This document shows, piece after piece, positions 9,841 to 20,357 of a stretch of DNA of 64,000 nucleotides (its first letter is position 1; the number at the start of each line of letters is the position of its first letter). The DNA lies in assembly GCA_020912385.1 (NCBI GenBank), contig CP087217.1, positions 806,001 through 870,000 on the forward strand, read 5' to 3'. Origin of the DNA: Neofusicoccum parvum (lineage: Eukaryota > Ascomycota > Dothideomycetes > Botryosphaeriales > Botryosphaeriaceae). A program made the position numbers and the translations under genes. The notes beneath the pieces were generated by a model. It was given only the letters and a program-made list of their open reading frames with translations. It had not been told where the DNA came from and searched no databases.

Positions 9841-12589
9841 CTACTGTCCCAGCACCTCAAAAGCCCCCATGACAGCAGCATCACTGACTGATCGCAGCTC
9901 CCCTTGCTCAATCAACCACCTTCCCTCGGCGCGACGTGCCTCGGCAATCTTCTTTCTTGTTTTGGTGCGCATCATCGATGATAGACTCTTAGCGACACCG
10001 GCACTGGGATAGGCCATCAACCCAAACATGGCAGCTCCAGTCTTCGCTCCCATGCTGACCATGCCTTTTCCCATTCCCTTCATTGCACCAACCGCACCCT
10101 CTTTCTTGGCGCCTTGATACGGCTTCACGACAATATCGCTGATGCCCTCGGCCATTCCCCATGCAAAAGTCTTGCCAGCGACTGCAGCACCACTCTTCCA
10201 ATCCGTCACCTTGCCGTGGTCACGGACTTCCTCGCCATAAGCTCGCGGCAGATTTCGCAACCCTTCTGTCAAAGCAAGCGGTATGTCGACCAGCATGCCT
10301 TTTGTAGCAATAGGTGCGAATTGGCCGAGGCTCTTGGCCGACGCGCTTCCCATCTTGCCCGCAAGAGAGATTTCCTTGTTCTTCGAGCCCGCCTCCGGAT
10401 TCGCAGAACCTTGACTCGCAGTGTCGCCCTGGCCACGGTGAGCACCGTCGGTGAGCTCTCGATGGTGCTTTCGATACTCCTCGACTGGCTTGTAAAAGGC
10501 GCCTGTGACGGACTGCGTCAAGTCGGCAGTGGTCCCGAGCACGGCCGACGCACCGCCCGTGACGGGATCCCACCGGCGTGTCTCGATGGCGATTGGCTTG
10601 CTTTCGTACCTTTGCCGTTGTCAGAGAGCGGTCGCACTCTAGTTCTGGGCACAGCAGCATACAGCTCCACACGCCTGCGCTCGGCGGGGGTGTTTGACAA
10701 GACAATCTCTGCCGCAACCTTGGATAGCTTCACCTTTCTCCCCCCTTTCCCAAACGACCAAGCTGCCGGCTGGTCTGGAAGGATATCGCACCGAAGCCGG
10801 TCGAGCGGCAGGTGCTTGTGGATCGATTCTGCAGCAGCTCGAACACCGTTCTCCGCACACATGCTTTCCGCGATGGCGGACGCGGCGCTGGCCGCCTCGG
10901 GTGTGAGACAGAAACGAATGGCTTCGGCGAGATTGCTGGCACTCAGCTCTTTGTGCGGGATGGGCTTGGGGCCGGCGCCGCGGGCAGCTACCATGTCGCC
11001 CTAGAACGGCTGGCTGTCGGACGTCAGCCTTGTTCTCAGCAGCGCCTCTCTGGGCAGAGGAAGAACACTGGGGAGGCACTCACTCTCCGAAAAACGGGAC
11101 GATGAGAGTTGGCTTGGCGTAGCGCAGGCCGCAGGCCGTCGTGCCGGCGCCGCCGTGATGCACGACGGCCGCCACGCGCTGGAACAGCCACTCGTGGGGA
11201 CAGTCCCCGACGAAATGGACCGTCCCCTCGTGCGCCCCTCCCAACTTGGACCAACCCTTGGATATGATGGCGCGGACGCCGGTTGCCTTGATGGCCTGCA
11301 GAATTGCTGCCGTCATCCCGGCTGGGTCGCCCAGAACGATGCTGCCGAAGCCGATGTAAACGGGCGGCGGGCCGGCTTTCAAAAACTCGTCGAGCTCGGG
11401 CGGAGGCGTGTACTGCGGAGGTTCACGGAAGAAAAAGCCGCAGACGTCTGTTCGGTGTGTGGTCAGCGTTCTTGCTCGAGCAAAGCGGTGCTTCCACGCC
11501 ACTCTCACCAATGTACGATGGCCAGTCCCTCGGCTTTGGAACGAGAGCCGGGGACCAGCAGTACGTGAACGGAATCTTCAGGGAGTCTGCCAGGTCCGGC
11601 CCTTCGGACATGGGGACTTCCTCTAGGTCGAGCCCCTTTCGCCATTTGTTGATGACATCACCTAGGCTATGGGAAGATCTGAGAGTCAGCGCTACTTGAC
11701 GGTCGGTGTATTTGGCAGGGACTCGTTCTTTACCCTTGCCACGTCAGCCAGTTGACGACGCCGTAAGAGACGTAGTTGATGGTGCCTGTATCGCGATCCG
11801 CGTTCTTGACATTTGCTAGCGGATGTGAGAAGGCCGTTGTTTTGCTCCACGGCATCGTAAAGACCAGGTGGACAGGAACACCTAAGGCTTGGGCGCAGTG
11901 AACGTGTGCAAAACTTGGCGGGTTGGCAATGATGGCATCGGCAACGAACGGATGTCCTGTCAGCGTGTCTGGCTCCAGGCACGACTTCCAACATCCGTCA
12001 AGCATTTGCTCAACCATGGCGCGCTTGCGGTTGATTTCGCCGGCCCTCAAGCTCTTCATGCTGGGAATGAGGCCGGGATTCTTCACCATGTAGGCCATAA
12101 GCTCAGAGGGATCACCTCCTACGGGATAGAATTCCAAGCCTGATTCCCTGACAAACTGTTCGAACACATTGTGCGTGGCTATCCGAATCCGATGTCTGAA
12201 CTGCTTCAGCTCGTTGCCGAGAGCGATGAATGGTTGCACATCTCCGCGGCTTCCAACGATTTGGATCACGATGTTTAGCCTGATGTTCCACTTTCCAGGC
12301 TTGGACGTAACATCTTGGTACGGCGGCGGCGGTGTTTCGGGCAGCTGTTCCAAAGGCTTGTATATCCGCGAAAGTGTTCGTACAAGCTTGGAGTTTGCGT
12401 CAACGTCGATACGTCCGTCATCTTCTGCGTTGTCAGCTTCTATCCGGCTCTGTGTCATGATCCTGCTGACCTTCCTTTAAGAATGACGTCTTGCGATAGC
12501 TGCTCACTCAGTGAGACAGGATGCGAAGGTTCCTGGGGAGTATCGGCAGCAAGTTCGTGGAATCGATCGGACAAGTTACTGTTCGCCAT
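9841..12589 (-). pseudogene. Sterol 3-beta-glucosyltransferase-type GT1 gene with an in-frame TAG
   Basis: Six exons: complement(9841-10609, 10663-11013, 11084-11447, 11509-11666, 11734-12424, 12508-12589). All introns (53-83 nt) have good GT..AG ends and keep frame, giving 805 codons. The N-terminal Rossmann domain opens IVIQIVGSRGDVQPF. The donor domain carries VYIGFGSIV, the [12 protein letters not shown] signature and [10 protein letters not shown], and C-terminal LYESKPIAIETRRWDPVTG is family-like. The last about 240 residues form a Gly/Ala-rich tail (MKGMGKGMVSMGAKTG). Expected role: glucosylation of sterols from UDP-glucose. Codon 436 (11001-11003 on the plus strand) is TAG, where the family has Trp in QPFWGD. 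Downstream frame and splice sites are intact, so this is either a recent nonsense mutation or a base error. The first exon (start 12589) is less certain; ATG 12458 is an alternative. Confidence 0.75.
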
Positions 12590-13250
12590 GGTTTTCGAAG
12601 AGACTGGTTCATCAACGAGGCGCGAGAGCAGTCAAGGGGATGTGAGCGGCGATCAACCGGTTTTAGGAAACATTTTCTGGGTCTGGCCAACAAAGCTTGC
12701 CGAAAGGCTCCATGCATGCCTTTGGTGTAGCTCGTACTATGTTGGATGTGATTGGCTACTTCGTGTTGATCCCACCGGCCACCAAAGGGGTTAGTCGAAA
12801 CACTTCGCATAGGCCCACCCATTAGTGTGGCGTAGCGAAGGACCACGCATGGGAACCACCCACGAACTCGTTGCTCTCGTAGACAGACCAATACGATTGG
12901 TCATCTCTATTGGGAGCCCACTTTTTGAGTATACATATGCAGTGGTGTCGATGCTCACGTATTCGTAAAAGCTGTGCAGGCAATTGAGCCCATGCTGGCG
13001 ACGTCCTTGTGGCGATGGAGGAAATTTCCGTCCACGCAACATTCTGCCACCCCTTCAGCCGCAGCTTCATATCAGATGGCCAGTGCATGGGCATGCCTAC
13101 CTTTACGGACAGGTAGCCAGCAAGTTCGAGGACTTTAAGTACTTAGCCCCTCGCCATCATGTTCGTGTGCCTTTTCTTGTACTCCACCCATCAGCTCGCT
13201 TTTCTCCTTGGATCCGGACAAATACCTCTCTTCTGCACCAGTCAGCGATC
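12590..13250. other. Divergent promoter region between the glucosyltransferase and RTA1 genes
   Basis: About 660 bp separate the two divergent starts, so both genes probably share upstream control. The plus-strand frame stays open from a TTG at 12984 into RTA1, but this upstream part has no matching family sequence. No clear regulatory motif was identified. Confidence 0.5.
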
Positions 13251-14159
13251 ATGTCGTCTGAATACCACCCTTCTCTCGATGACCCGGATGCTTTCGTCTT
13301 CTACCGATACCATCCCAGCCTCGCCGCTGCAGTCATATTCATCATCGCATTCTTGTCGACAACCTGCTGGCACTGCTGGCAGTGCGTTCGCACGCGAACC
13401 TGGTACTTTGTGCCACTCATAATCGGAGGCTTCTGTAAGTGTCTACTCCGTCCAAAGGGCGATTGTTCCCCAGGCTTTTTGGTCAAGCCTAACGCCTCGT
13501 TCGAAGGTCAATGGATTGGCTATGTCGGCCGCGCGATGTCTGCCAAAGACCAATGGGACCTTGGATCGTACATTCTACAGTCGATGCTTCTCCTTATCTC
13601 GCCTGCGCTTTTCGCTGCCTCCGTCTACATGGTCCTTGGTCGAATCATCCTCGTCACTGACGGAGAGAAACACTCGGTCATTTCCAAAAAGTGGCTCACA
13701 AAGATTTTCGTCACTGGCGACGTTATTTCCCTATGCGCACAATCGGCTGGCGGCGGTATCATGGCTAGTGGTACCATATCAGCCATGCATACTGGAGAGA
13801 AGATTGTTATATTTGGGTTGTTCGTCCAGCTTATTTTCTTCGGGTTCTTCATGTACGTGAGCTCGCTTTTCTACATTCGAATGGGGAAGTTCCCGACCCA
13901 TAAAAGCATGAATGGGCCATGGAAGAAGCATTTCTGGGTTTTGATGACGGTGAGCCTGTTGATCTTCGTCAGATCTGCATTCAGGGTTGTCGAATACATT
14001 TCGGGGAACAATGGGTATCTTCTGAAGCATGAGATCTATCTGTATCTCTTTGACTCGTGCTTGATGCTGGGGGTCATGGTACTTTTGAACATAGTTCATC
14101 CGAGCGAAATTACCGCAATGTTGGGCCATTCGGATGGCAATGAATTCAACATTGCGTAA
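13251..14159 (+). CDS. RTA1-like multi-pass membrane protein
   Basis: Exons 13251-13434 and 13507-14159, with intron 13435-13506 (GTAAGT..AAG); the product is 278 aa. Removing the intron restores the RTA1-family string GGFCQWIGYVGRAMS. The rest has the expected hydrophobic spans: SLAAAVIFIIAFLS, ILQSMLLLISPALFAAS, VIFGLFVQLIFFGFF, VLMTVSLLIFVRSAFR, and a last span before a C-terminal HPSE. Other family hallmarks are FVTGDVISLCAQSAGGG and FRVVEYISG. Yeast relatives (Rta1, Rsb1, Rtm1) are about seven-TM proteins linked to lipid translocation and resistance to membrane-active compounds such as 7-aminocholesterol. The 72-nt intron has no in-frame stop, so unspliced mRNA would encode a 24-residue insertion. 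It is divergent from the sterol-glucosyltransferase-type gene. The family call is secure; the transported lipid is unknown. Confidence 0.9.
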   Translation: MSSEYHPSLDDPDAFVFYRYHPSLAAAVIFIIAFLSTTCWHCWQCVRTRTWYFVPLIIGGFCKCLLRPKGDCSPGFLVKPNASFEGQWIGYVGRAMSAKDQWDLGSYILQSMLLLISPALFAASVYMVLGRIILVTDGEKHSVISKKWLTKIFVTGDVISLCAQSAGGGIMASGTISAMHTGEKIVIFGLFVQLIFFGFFMYVSSLFYIRMGKFPTHKSMNGPWKKHFWVLMTVSLLIFVRSAFRVVEYISGNNGYLLKHEIYLYLFDSCLMLGVMVLLNIVHPSEITAMLGHSDGNEFNIA

Positions 14160-14845
14160 TAGGTCATTGAGAGGCTTGGATATAATTACCAATTTTCTAA
14201 GGAGTTTTGTTAGAGCATCCGGGTCCTTCACACAATTTTTTCTTTTTGAACATCCGATACAGATTCAAAAGCATGTTCAAAGTTGAGAGGGAAGTTTCAA
14301 ACTTAAACAAAGAGAATAGACCTTAGATAAGAAAGTAGCACGATGAGGTAGACGAGACTGAACTCTTGAAGAGAACACGGAGACAGTAATCAGAAATAGT
14401 TAACAATTGTTAACTATCTTTTCTACATGTTAAAGTATCCCACTCGGTATCAAGTGTTTCTGAACAGTCTGAAGCGTGTATAGTCGGCTATGTCTGGTAG
14501 GTTAGCTTCACATTGCTCATTTTTCTTGTATTGAGTAGTATCTATGAGAAAGAGCTCACAAGTTCAGTTATCAGCTCACTGATTGTACTGCAAAAGTAAA
14601 TCTGGCTTGCGGGGTTGAAGTGTTGACCCAGACATGAAGCCAAAGAATCAGCCAAGATACATTTCTCTCGATAAACGCATCATCCACCACACTCACCGGC
14701 TCCCATCCCTCGTCATCGGTCCTTTTTCATACGTTAGAAATATAGTGAAATGATGTTTCCTGGCTGTCTCAGGTACAAAAATTTGTCAACTCACAAAAAG
14801 GAGAGCCCAGCATTAATCTTTCCACGCAACGACCACGCTCCCCAC
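14160..14845. other. AT-rich spacer between convergent genes
   Basis: It lies between the 3' ends of the RTA1 and secretory lipase genes. It is clearly richer in A/T than the flanking coding sequence and holds a perfect palindrome (listed separately). No gene was seen. Confidence 0.6.
14396..14417. repeat. 22-bp perfect palindrome
   Basis: The inverted repeat has no spacer and a core GTTAACAATTGTTAAC, extended by three matching bases on each side. It lies midway between two convergent 3' ends. Confidence 0.7.
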
Positions 14846-16255
14846 TCAAGCACTCCCAGACCAAGCAATCTGCACCGTCCCGTACTTGTCCGTCACCGGC
14901 CTGACCGTCTCCTTGACGCACCCGCGGGCCACCTCCACGCCTTCAAACCTCTCCCTGATCCAGCGGACGTAGTTCGGCTGGCTGGCCTGGAACGAGACGT
15001 CGTGGTTCAGGCCGGGGTAGCTCTGGTACGCCGCCCTGGTGTCCGGAAACGCGGCGCACGTCTGGTCGAAGTCCCACTCGGTGTTCTCCGCGTAGGTCAG
15101 CGGGTCGGCCTCGCCCTGCACGACTAGCATCGGGGCGGCGAGCGCGCGCGGGTCGCCGGCCCCGTTCCACCGCCGCTGCCACTCCACCACGCGCGGGTGC
15201 CGCAGCCAGCTCACGTCCCGGTACAGCTCGTCGCGCGTCAGCCCGCCGAACAGCGCGTCGCCCGTGATCAGGCACGCGCGGTCGGCGCGCGCCAGCCGCG
15301 CCAGCGCCAGGTCGCTCAGGTAGTCTTCGACGGCGATCTCGCCGGGGAAGAGGGCGGCGATGCTCTGCAGCAGGTAGACGCTCACGACGTCGCCGACGGG
15401 GCCGCCGGCGGCGCGGGCGAAGCTCTCGGGGATGAGGTCGAGCGGGCGCAGGGCGGGGGCGCCGGCCACGGCCCCGAGCAGCACTCCCGCGCGCGCCCGC
15501 AGCGGCGCCTGGTCGGCCATGGCCAGCCGCTCGTTGACGCGCCAGGCCGTCATGCCGCCCTCGCTGTGGCCCGCCACCACCCAGCCGGCGCTCAGCAGCG
15601 GGCCGACGGCCGACGCCCGCGCCGCCGCCAGCGCGAGCGCCGCGTCCGCCGCGTGCGCGAAGCCCGCCTCGTACATGAAGCCCTGGGCGATCTCCGTGCC
15701 CAGCCCGGCGTAGTCGGGCGCGACGACCGCGAAGCCGGCCGACGCGAGCGCGAGCGGCCCTTCCCACTCGTAGTAGAGGCCGCGGTGGTTGGACGGGGCG
15801 CAGTTGCGGACGCGGCCCGCGGTGCCGTGGGTGAAGACGACGGTATTGAAGGGGGTGGTGGTGTTGGTCTCGTTGCCGTCGTCCGCGGCCGTCACTGGCG
15901 AGTATGGAAGGAGGACGAAGGCACTGGCGGGGAGGGGGCTGCCGTCAACGTCCTCGCTCAGGTAGAGGAAGCGCGAGAGGGACAGCCCGCCGGGGACGGT
16001 CCAGTTGCTGCTGAGCTGGGAGGCGGGGATGTCCTGCCAGCGGAGAAGGGTGCCCGGTTCTCCGGAGACGTTGGACGGGAGGCTGTAGAATGGGTCGAGG
16101 GTCACGTTTTGGGAGACCCAAGATGCCGACTCCAGGGCGAGGGCGGCCTCGAAAGCGGACTGGCAGGTGGAGTTGCAGTAGTCGGTTTGATTTTGGCCGG
16201 CAGCCAAGGAGGCTGCTGCCAGGGGAAGGCAGAATCTAGACAGTGGGAGGCGCAT
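14846..16255 (-). CDS. Secreted alpha/beta-hydrolase of the fungal secretory lipase (LIP) family
   Basis: A single exon of 469 aa. I chose ATG 16255 because it starts a textbook signal peptide (MRLPLSRFCLPLAAASLAAG); the open frame continues upstream but without family sequence. Catalytic elements are the nucleophile elbow GHSEGG (Ser about 231), the acid in VVQGEADPLTY, and the His in YPGLNHDVSF. The N-terminal cap carries paired cysteines (DYCNSTC) and N-glycosylation sites, and the length is usual for Candida LIP/CAL-A-type lipases. Expected role: extracellular hydrolysis of lipids or esters. The antisense strand is also largely open, a by-product of high GC. A TATA-type box lies about 66 nt upstream. 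The family call is strong; the substrate is inferred. Confidence 0.88.
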   Translation of the reverse strand: MRLPLSRFCLPLAAASLAAGQNQTDYCNSTCQSAFEAALALESASWVSQNVTLDPFYSLPSNVSGEPGTLLRWQDIPASQLSSNWTVPGGLSLSRFLYLSEDVDGSPLPASAFVLLPYSPVTAADDGNETNTTTPFNTVVFTHGTAGRVRNCAPSNHRGLYYEWEGPLALASAGFAVVAPDYAGLGTEIAQGFMYEAGFAHAADAALALAAARASAVGPLLSAGWVVAGHSEGGMTAWRVNERLAMADQAPLRARAGVLLGAVAGAPALRPLDLIPESFARAAGGPVGDVVSVYLLQSIAALFPGEIAVEDYLSDLALARLARADRACLITGDALFGGLTRDELYRDVSWLRHPRVVEWQRRWNGAGDPRALAAPMLVVQGEADPLTYAENTEWDFDQTCAAFPDTRAAYQSYPGLNHDVSFQASQPNYVRWIRERFEGVEVARGCVKETVRPVTDKYGTVQIAWSGSA

Positions 16256-16320
16256 GATGACTGAGATTCTGTGCAGTGAGTCGAAGAACCGGAAAAGGAA
16301 GAGCTGGAGTCCTAACAAGC

Positions 16321-16327
16321 TTATATA
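16321..16327 (-). promoter_or_regulatory. TATA-like box of the lipase gene
   Basis: TATATAA on the minus strand, 66 nt upstream of the lipase ATG, lies at a plausible distance for a core promoter. Confidence 0.45.
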
Positions 16328-17555
16328 GGCTTTGATGTCTACGCAATGTCATCTTACTGCCGCCGTGAACCAGAAGCGGAGGACCAGAACACTTGCCTTG
16401 TTCGGCAGGTAGACGCACCACTAACAGCCTCCAGTGAAGTCAGCAGCTTATCTTTCGGCGCTAGAATCAATCAAATAGGACCAGGTCTACGTACGGATCC
16501 ATGTTTCGTTCCCCCTTCCAAGCCAGCCCAGTAGTGAGGTAGACAGGCATCATGACATGTGGGGAAGACATGCAGGTACAACCCGGGTCCAAGCTCATTC
16601 CCGCTCTCGCATCGAGTTGCTAGATAAAGAAGTGTAGCGAGTGAACTACGGAGTGGCGCGCTCGGGAGCGTGAACCCCTGTTGCCGATAGCATAGAGGGT
16701 AACCTGGGGACCGGAGAGGGGTGTGGAACGCGGTATCGAGGTTGCAAGTACGTCACTGCGCAGCCCCAATCATGCAGTAAGGTTGACACGACATGCATAA
16801 TCAGCTCTAGCGGGATGCGCGTCGATTAAGTTGTGATCTGTTACCCGTTCAGCCCACCTCGCAGTATAGGCGGGTCGACCTCCCGGATGCGGACTAGTAA
16901 TCAACAACCCGAGCTCTGCTCTCTCCACATGCTGTCCGTGCAGCAAACGACCGTTGCTCCCGTTCCCACAGCACGTTCACCGCGGAATCGGGCCCCGATT
17001 GCTTGTGATCCCAGCCCAAGATAGCGTGTCTGATAATGAACTCCTCCACCCTTATCTCAGTCTCGCATCTTGGCCGCGGTCCGTGGAACCCGAGCACGAG
17101 GAGCACCTCGCGAACACAAGATATCGGGCCGGCACGGCGCAAAAGCGTCTGGTTGGCCGAACACGCTGACATGTGTTCCCGTTGTCAGTAGCTAAGCACT
17201 GCACTGCCCCTGCGTACTCACCGTCTATATTTGCGTGCTCAACCCCTCCAATCAATAAGCCCAGGACGTCCGTGGGGAAGAATCATCATTCCAAGTCTGC
17301 CTATTGAAGAATAAGAAAACAAAAGCCAGATTCAATCCCCCGTCGAGTGCTATGCAATCTTTTTAATCCACCAGTCTTCCCCTCAATCGCGTCTTTTTAA
17401 TGTTGTCCCCAATGGCCCCGATATCGCCTGTGCTTGCTGACTTGTTTAAATGATGCTGCTGGCCAAGGAAAAAGATTCGTCTTAATGTACAAGTTTGGTA
17501 AACGCCGTTGCCTTGCAGACGACCAAAGAGATGTGAGCCGGAAGTCTGGAGCAGT
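16328..17555. other. Intergenic, no gene seen
   Basis: This is the upstream region of the lipase gene and the 3' flank of the CBP80 gene. Short open frames on both strands overlap and show no domain. No tRNA-like A/B box pair was found by eye. Confidence 0.5.
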
Positions 17556-20357
17556 CTACTCGACCGTCATCAGATCAGCCGTGCCGTTTGCACCTTCCTC
17601 CGCAGCAGCCGCCTCAGCAGCAGCAGTCTCGGCGGCAGCGGCCTCGGCTTCAGCAGCAGCCTGCTCCGCCGCAGCCTTCTCGGCCTCGACGGCAGCGTTG
17701 AGAGCAGCGACCTTGACCTCGACGATCGATTCGCCAACGATGGCCTCCTCAACGGCCGCCTTCCTCCTGAAGACGCGAGACCAGCGCTCGCCCCAAGCCT
17801 TGATCAGCTTGCCCTTCTCCTCGTCCATGCCTTCGCTGCCGTCGGCCTCGATGAAGCCGTCAGCGGCACCCTGAGCAACGCCCGAAGTGACATCGTCGAT
17901 GACCTGGAAAAGCTGCCTCATGGCGTCGCGCTCCTTGGTCAGCGTGTCATCCAGCAGCTGCACCTGTTCCTCAGGCAGGCCCTTCTGGAGCCTTGCGGCC
18001 ACAATCTGGCGAACGCGGTTGGTGACCTTGCCAACGGTGCCGGCAACCATCTCGAAGATCCAGCTCTCAGACAGAGCCCCACCAGCACCGAGGCGATCGC
18101 TCAGCGCCCATTGCACAACGCACATAGGTGAGAGAATCGTATAGTTGAGCAGCTTGTCGACAATGTTGACGGCAATACCGGGCTGGTCCTTCCAGTACTC
18201 TGTGACACTGGTGATGATCTGCTTGCGAGCCGTTTCTGAGGCCGGGCCAATTGCCAGAAGCCGTTCCTTGCACCGCTCGATGCAGGAGAGTACGTGAGAC
18301 AGGGACTTTGATCCGATGTAGCAAATGCAGGTGACATAAGCATCGGTAGAAGGAGTGAGGACATCCGCAACGTCATGCTCTGCCGCCTGCTCGTGGATGC
18401 TGTTGATAACCTTTTGGATCTCGTCCTCCGATGCTTTCTTCTTAAGCAGCGAAAGAAGCTCACGACCCTGGGGAGCATACGGAGTCTGGTCGGACTCGTA
18501 CTTGAAGTCGGGCGTATCCTTTTCCTTTGCCTCAGTTATCAGGTTTGGCCAATCCGGGGGCAGAGTCTCCCTGATGCGCTTGGCAAAGCTGAGGCGGATC
18601 TCCTTGTCCAAAGCACCAATAATGAAAGCCTTGCGAGGGTGAATGTCAGGCATGTTGACCTCATCAGACCACTCGGACCACTTCCAGCGGAAGTCGAAGT
18701 TGCTCAGGTGGTGGGCGAACCAATCCATGAAGCGGTAGCTGAGCTCCATATCCATCACATCAACGTGGCGGAAAAGGAAACGGATGGCACGGCCAAGACT
18801 AGGAGCAATGGCACCAGGAGCGAGCTTGCAAGCTTCGGTGATGAGGGAGTGGTAGTAGACGAGCTTGTGCTCAGGCGCGGGCAGCGTGAAGATCTGGGAG
18901 AACACCGCATCGACGATGATATCTTCTGGTTTCCAAGTAGTCTGCTCATCAGTCTCCTTGAGCCTGTCGAAGGGAGTACCGCGCTTGACGAAGGTATCAG
19001 GCGCCCAGTAGCAATCAATGTTGATCAAGAACCCCGCCACGGCGTTGCGGCTGTAGTCGAGGATGTTGATAGTGTCGACCAGCGAATCGCGGAGGAGCGA
19101 AGCCGCGATGTCGGAGGTCTTGGGGACGGTCTCGACATCCTGATCGGCGAACAGAGAGAAATACGACTCGGGGAACAAGGGACGCGGTCCACCGTTGACC
19201 GGTGAGGGGATGTTGATGGCGGGGAACGCATACTTGACGGGCTCTTTGGTCTCTTCTGAGCCATTCTCTCTCTTGACCGGGTTGTGGACCTTGGGGAGAA
19301 ACGACAACTTCCAGTCCTTCGCGGCCTCGTTCTGGAGCTGCTTCTGCAGAAGACCAATCACGCTCTGGTAGCCGAATGGCTTGTCGTCGTTGCTACCTCC
19401 CACTCCAGGGTACTGCTCGACCATTGCTTCCAAGACGTGTGACGCGGAGGCAACAATCTCCGTCTTCTCAAGAATATCGCTCGCGGCCTGCTGGACGCCA
19501 GGAGCACCGGAAGAGATGACATAGGGGATGGTGAGGAGGATGATCTTGACCAGCTCGAGGCCGACAGTCTGGAGGAATGGGGTCAGCTTTTGCACACATG
19601 CAGTTCCACGGCAGGAGGAGAACACTCACATCTTCAGAGGAGGCAGCTTGCAGGTCGACAGCCCTGCTGAACAGCTCATCCAGCACCGAGAAAACACCCT
19701 CGCCCTCAAACAAGCCCTGCAAGCAAGCCAGAAAGCGTAGCAGAAGCTTGAAGACCCTCCAATCGCCCGCCTCCAACTTCTCCTGCGCGATCTTCTGCAC
19801 CGCATCGAGGACCTCCTTGACGAACTCGGGCTTCGCGTCGTTCAGGTAGAGGATGACGGCGGCGGTGAAGGGGATCTTGAACGGCTGTTCGGTGACGCTA
19901 CTGTAGTTAGTGCTGATGCCTCGCCAAGAAGCAAATCCGTGGGAGCACCTACAGCTGCACCGACAGGTGGAGGAAGCTCAGCCTGAACTCCTCGTCCTCG
20001 TAGTTGTCCGAAGCCAGACGCGCAATGTCGCGGGCGTCGTCCTCCGAATCCCTGGCAAGCTACCCGCAGTCAGTCAGCGTGGCCCATTGGCGGCGTGAGC
20101 AGAGTGGGCGGCACTCACAGACTCGGCAATTGACAGAAGCTGCTTCCTCAGCTTCGCGACGGTGGGCTCCTCCGTGCGGCGCTGGCGCGTCGGCCTGCGC
20201 TCGTCGCGGCGGTCATCGTAGTCATCGTCTGCACACACAGAGATCAGCGAGAGCAGCAGGCAAGGAAAACGCGTCGTCCCATACCGTTGTGCCTGCGCTT
20301 GCGCTTGTTGCCCCGGTCGTAGAAGCGGCCAGACGGCCGCGGCGAAACGTCAGCCAT
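17556..20357 (-). CDS. Nuclear cap-binding complex large subunit (CBP80)
   Basis: Five exons: complement(17556-19568, 19630-19900, 19953-20059, 20119-20228, 20285-20357), introns 52-61 nt, 857 aa. The start MADVSPRPSGRFYDRG was chosen because fungal CBP80 begins with MAD and a basic NKRKRRHN-type nuclear localisation stretch. The reassembled N-terminus (LRKQLLSIAES, LASDNYEDEEFRLSF, EQPFKIPF) is the MIF4G domain. Further conserved segments include NGGPRPLFPESYFS, WDRLKET-like FDRLKETDEQTTW and VVQWALSDRL in the third helical domain. The protein binds CBP20 and the m7G cap of nuclear transcripts, acting in splicing and export. The C-terminus ends in a 60-residue Ala/Glu repeat that is probably helical. 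The frame is open for a further 154 codons upstream to a well-placed ATG at 20819. The family call is very secure. Confidence 0.93.

Noticed and set aside
11001..11083. Alternative splicing that would remove the TAG in the glucosyltransferase gene
   Set aside because: Using the TAG itself as acceptor shifts the frame and gives a new stop within a few codons. No earlier donor keeps the conserved PFFGD block. The nonsense reading remains the simplest.
12984..13250. N-terminal extension of the RTA1 gene
   Set aside because: It begins at a TTG, not ATG, and its translation has no family resemblance. ATG 13251 gives a normal RTA1 N-terminus.
15197..16264. 355-codon plus-strand frame opposite the lipase gene
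   Set aside because: The minus-strand product has a signal peptide and a full catalytic triad. The plus-strand frame is low-complexity shadow sequence.
16328..17430. tRNA or other RNA gene in the lipase/CBP80 gap
   Set aside because: No convincing pair of A and B box sequences or cloverleaf stems was found by eye.
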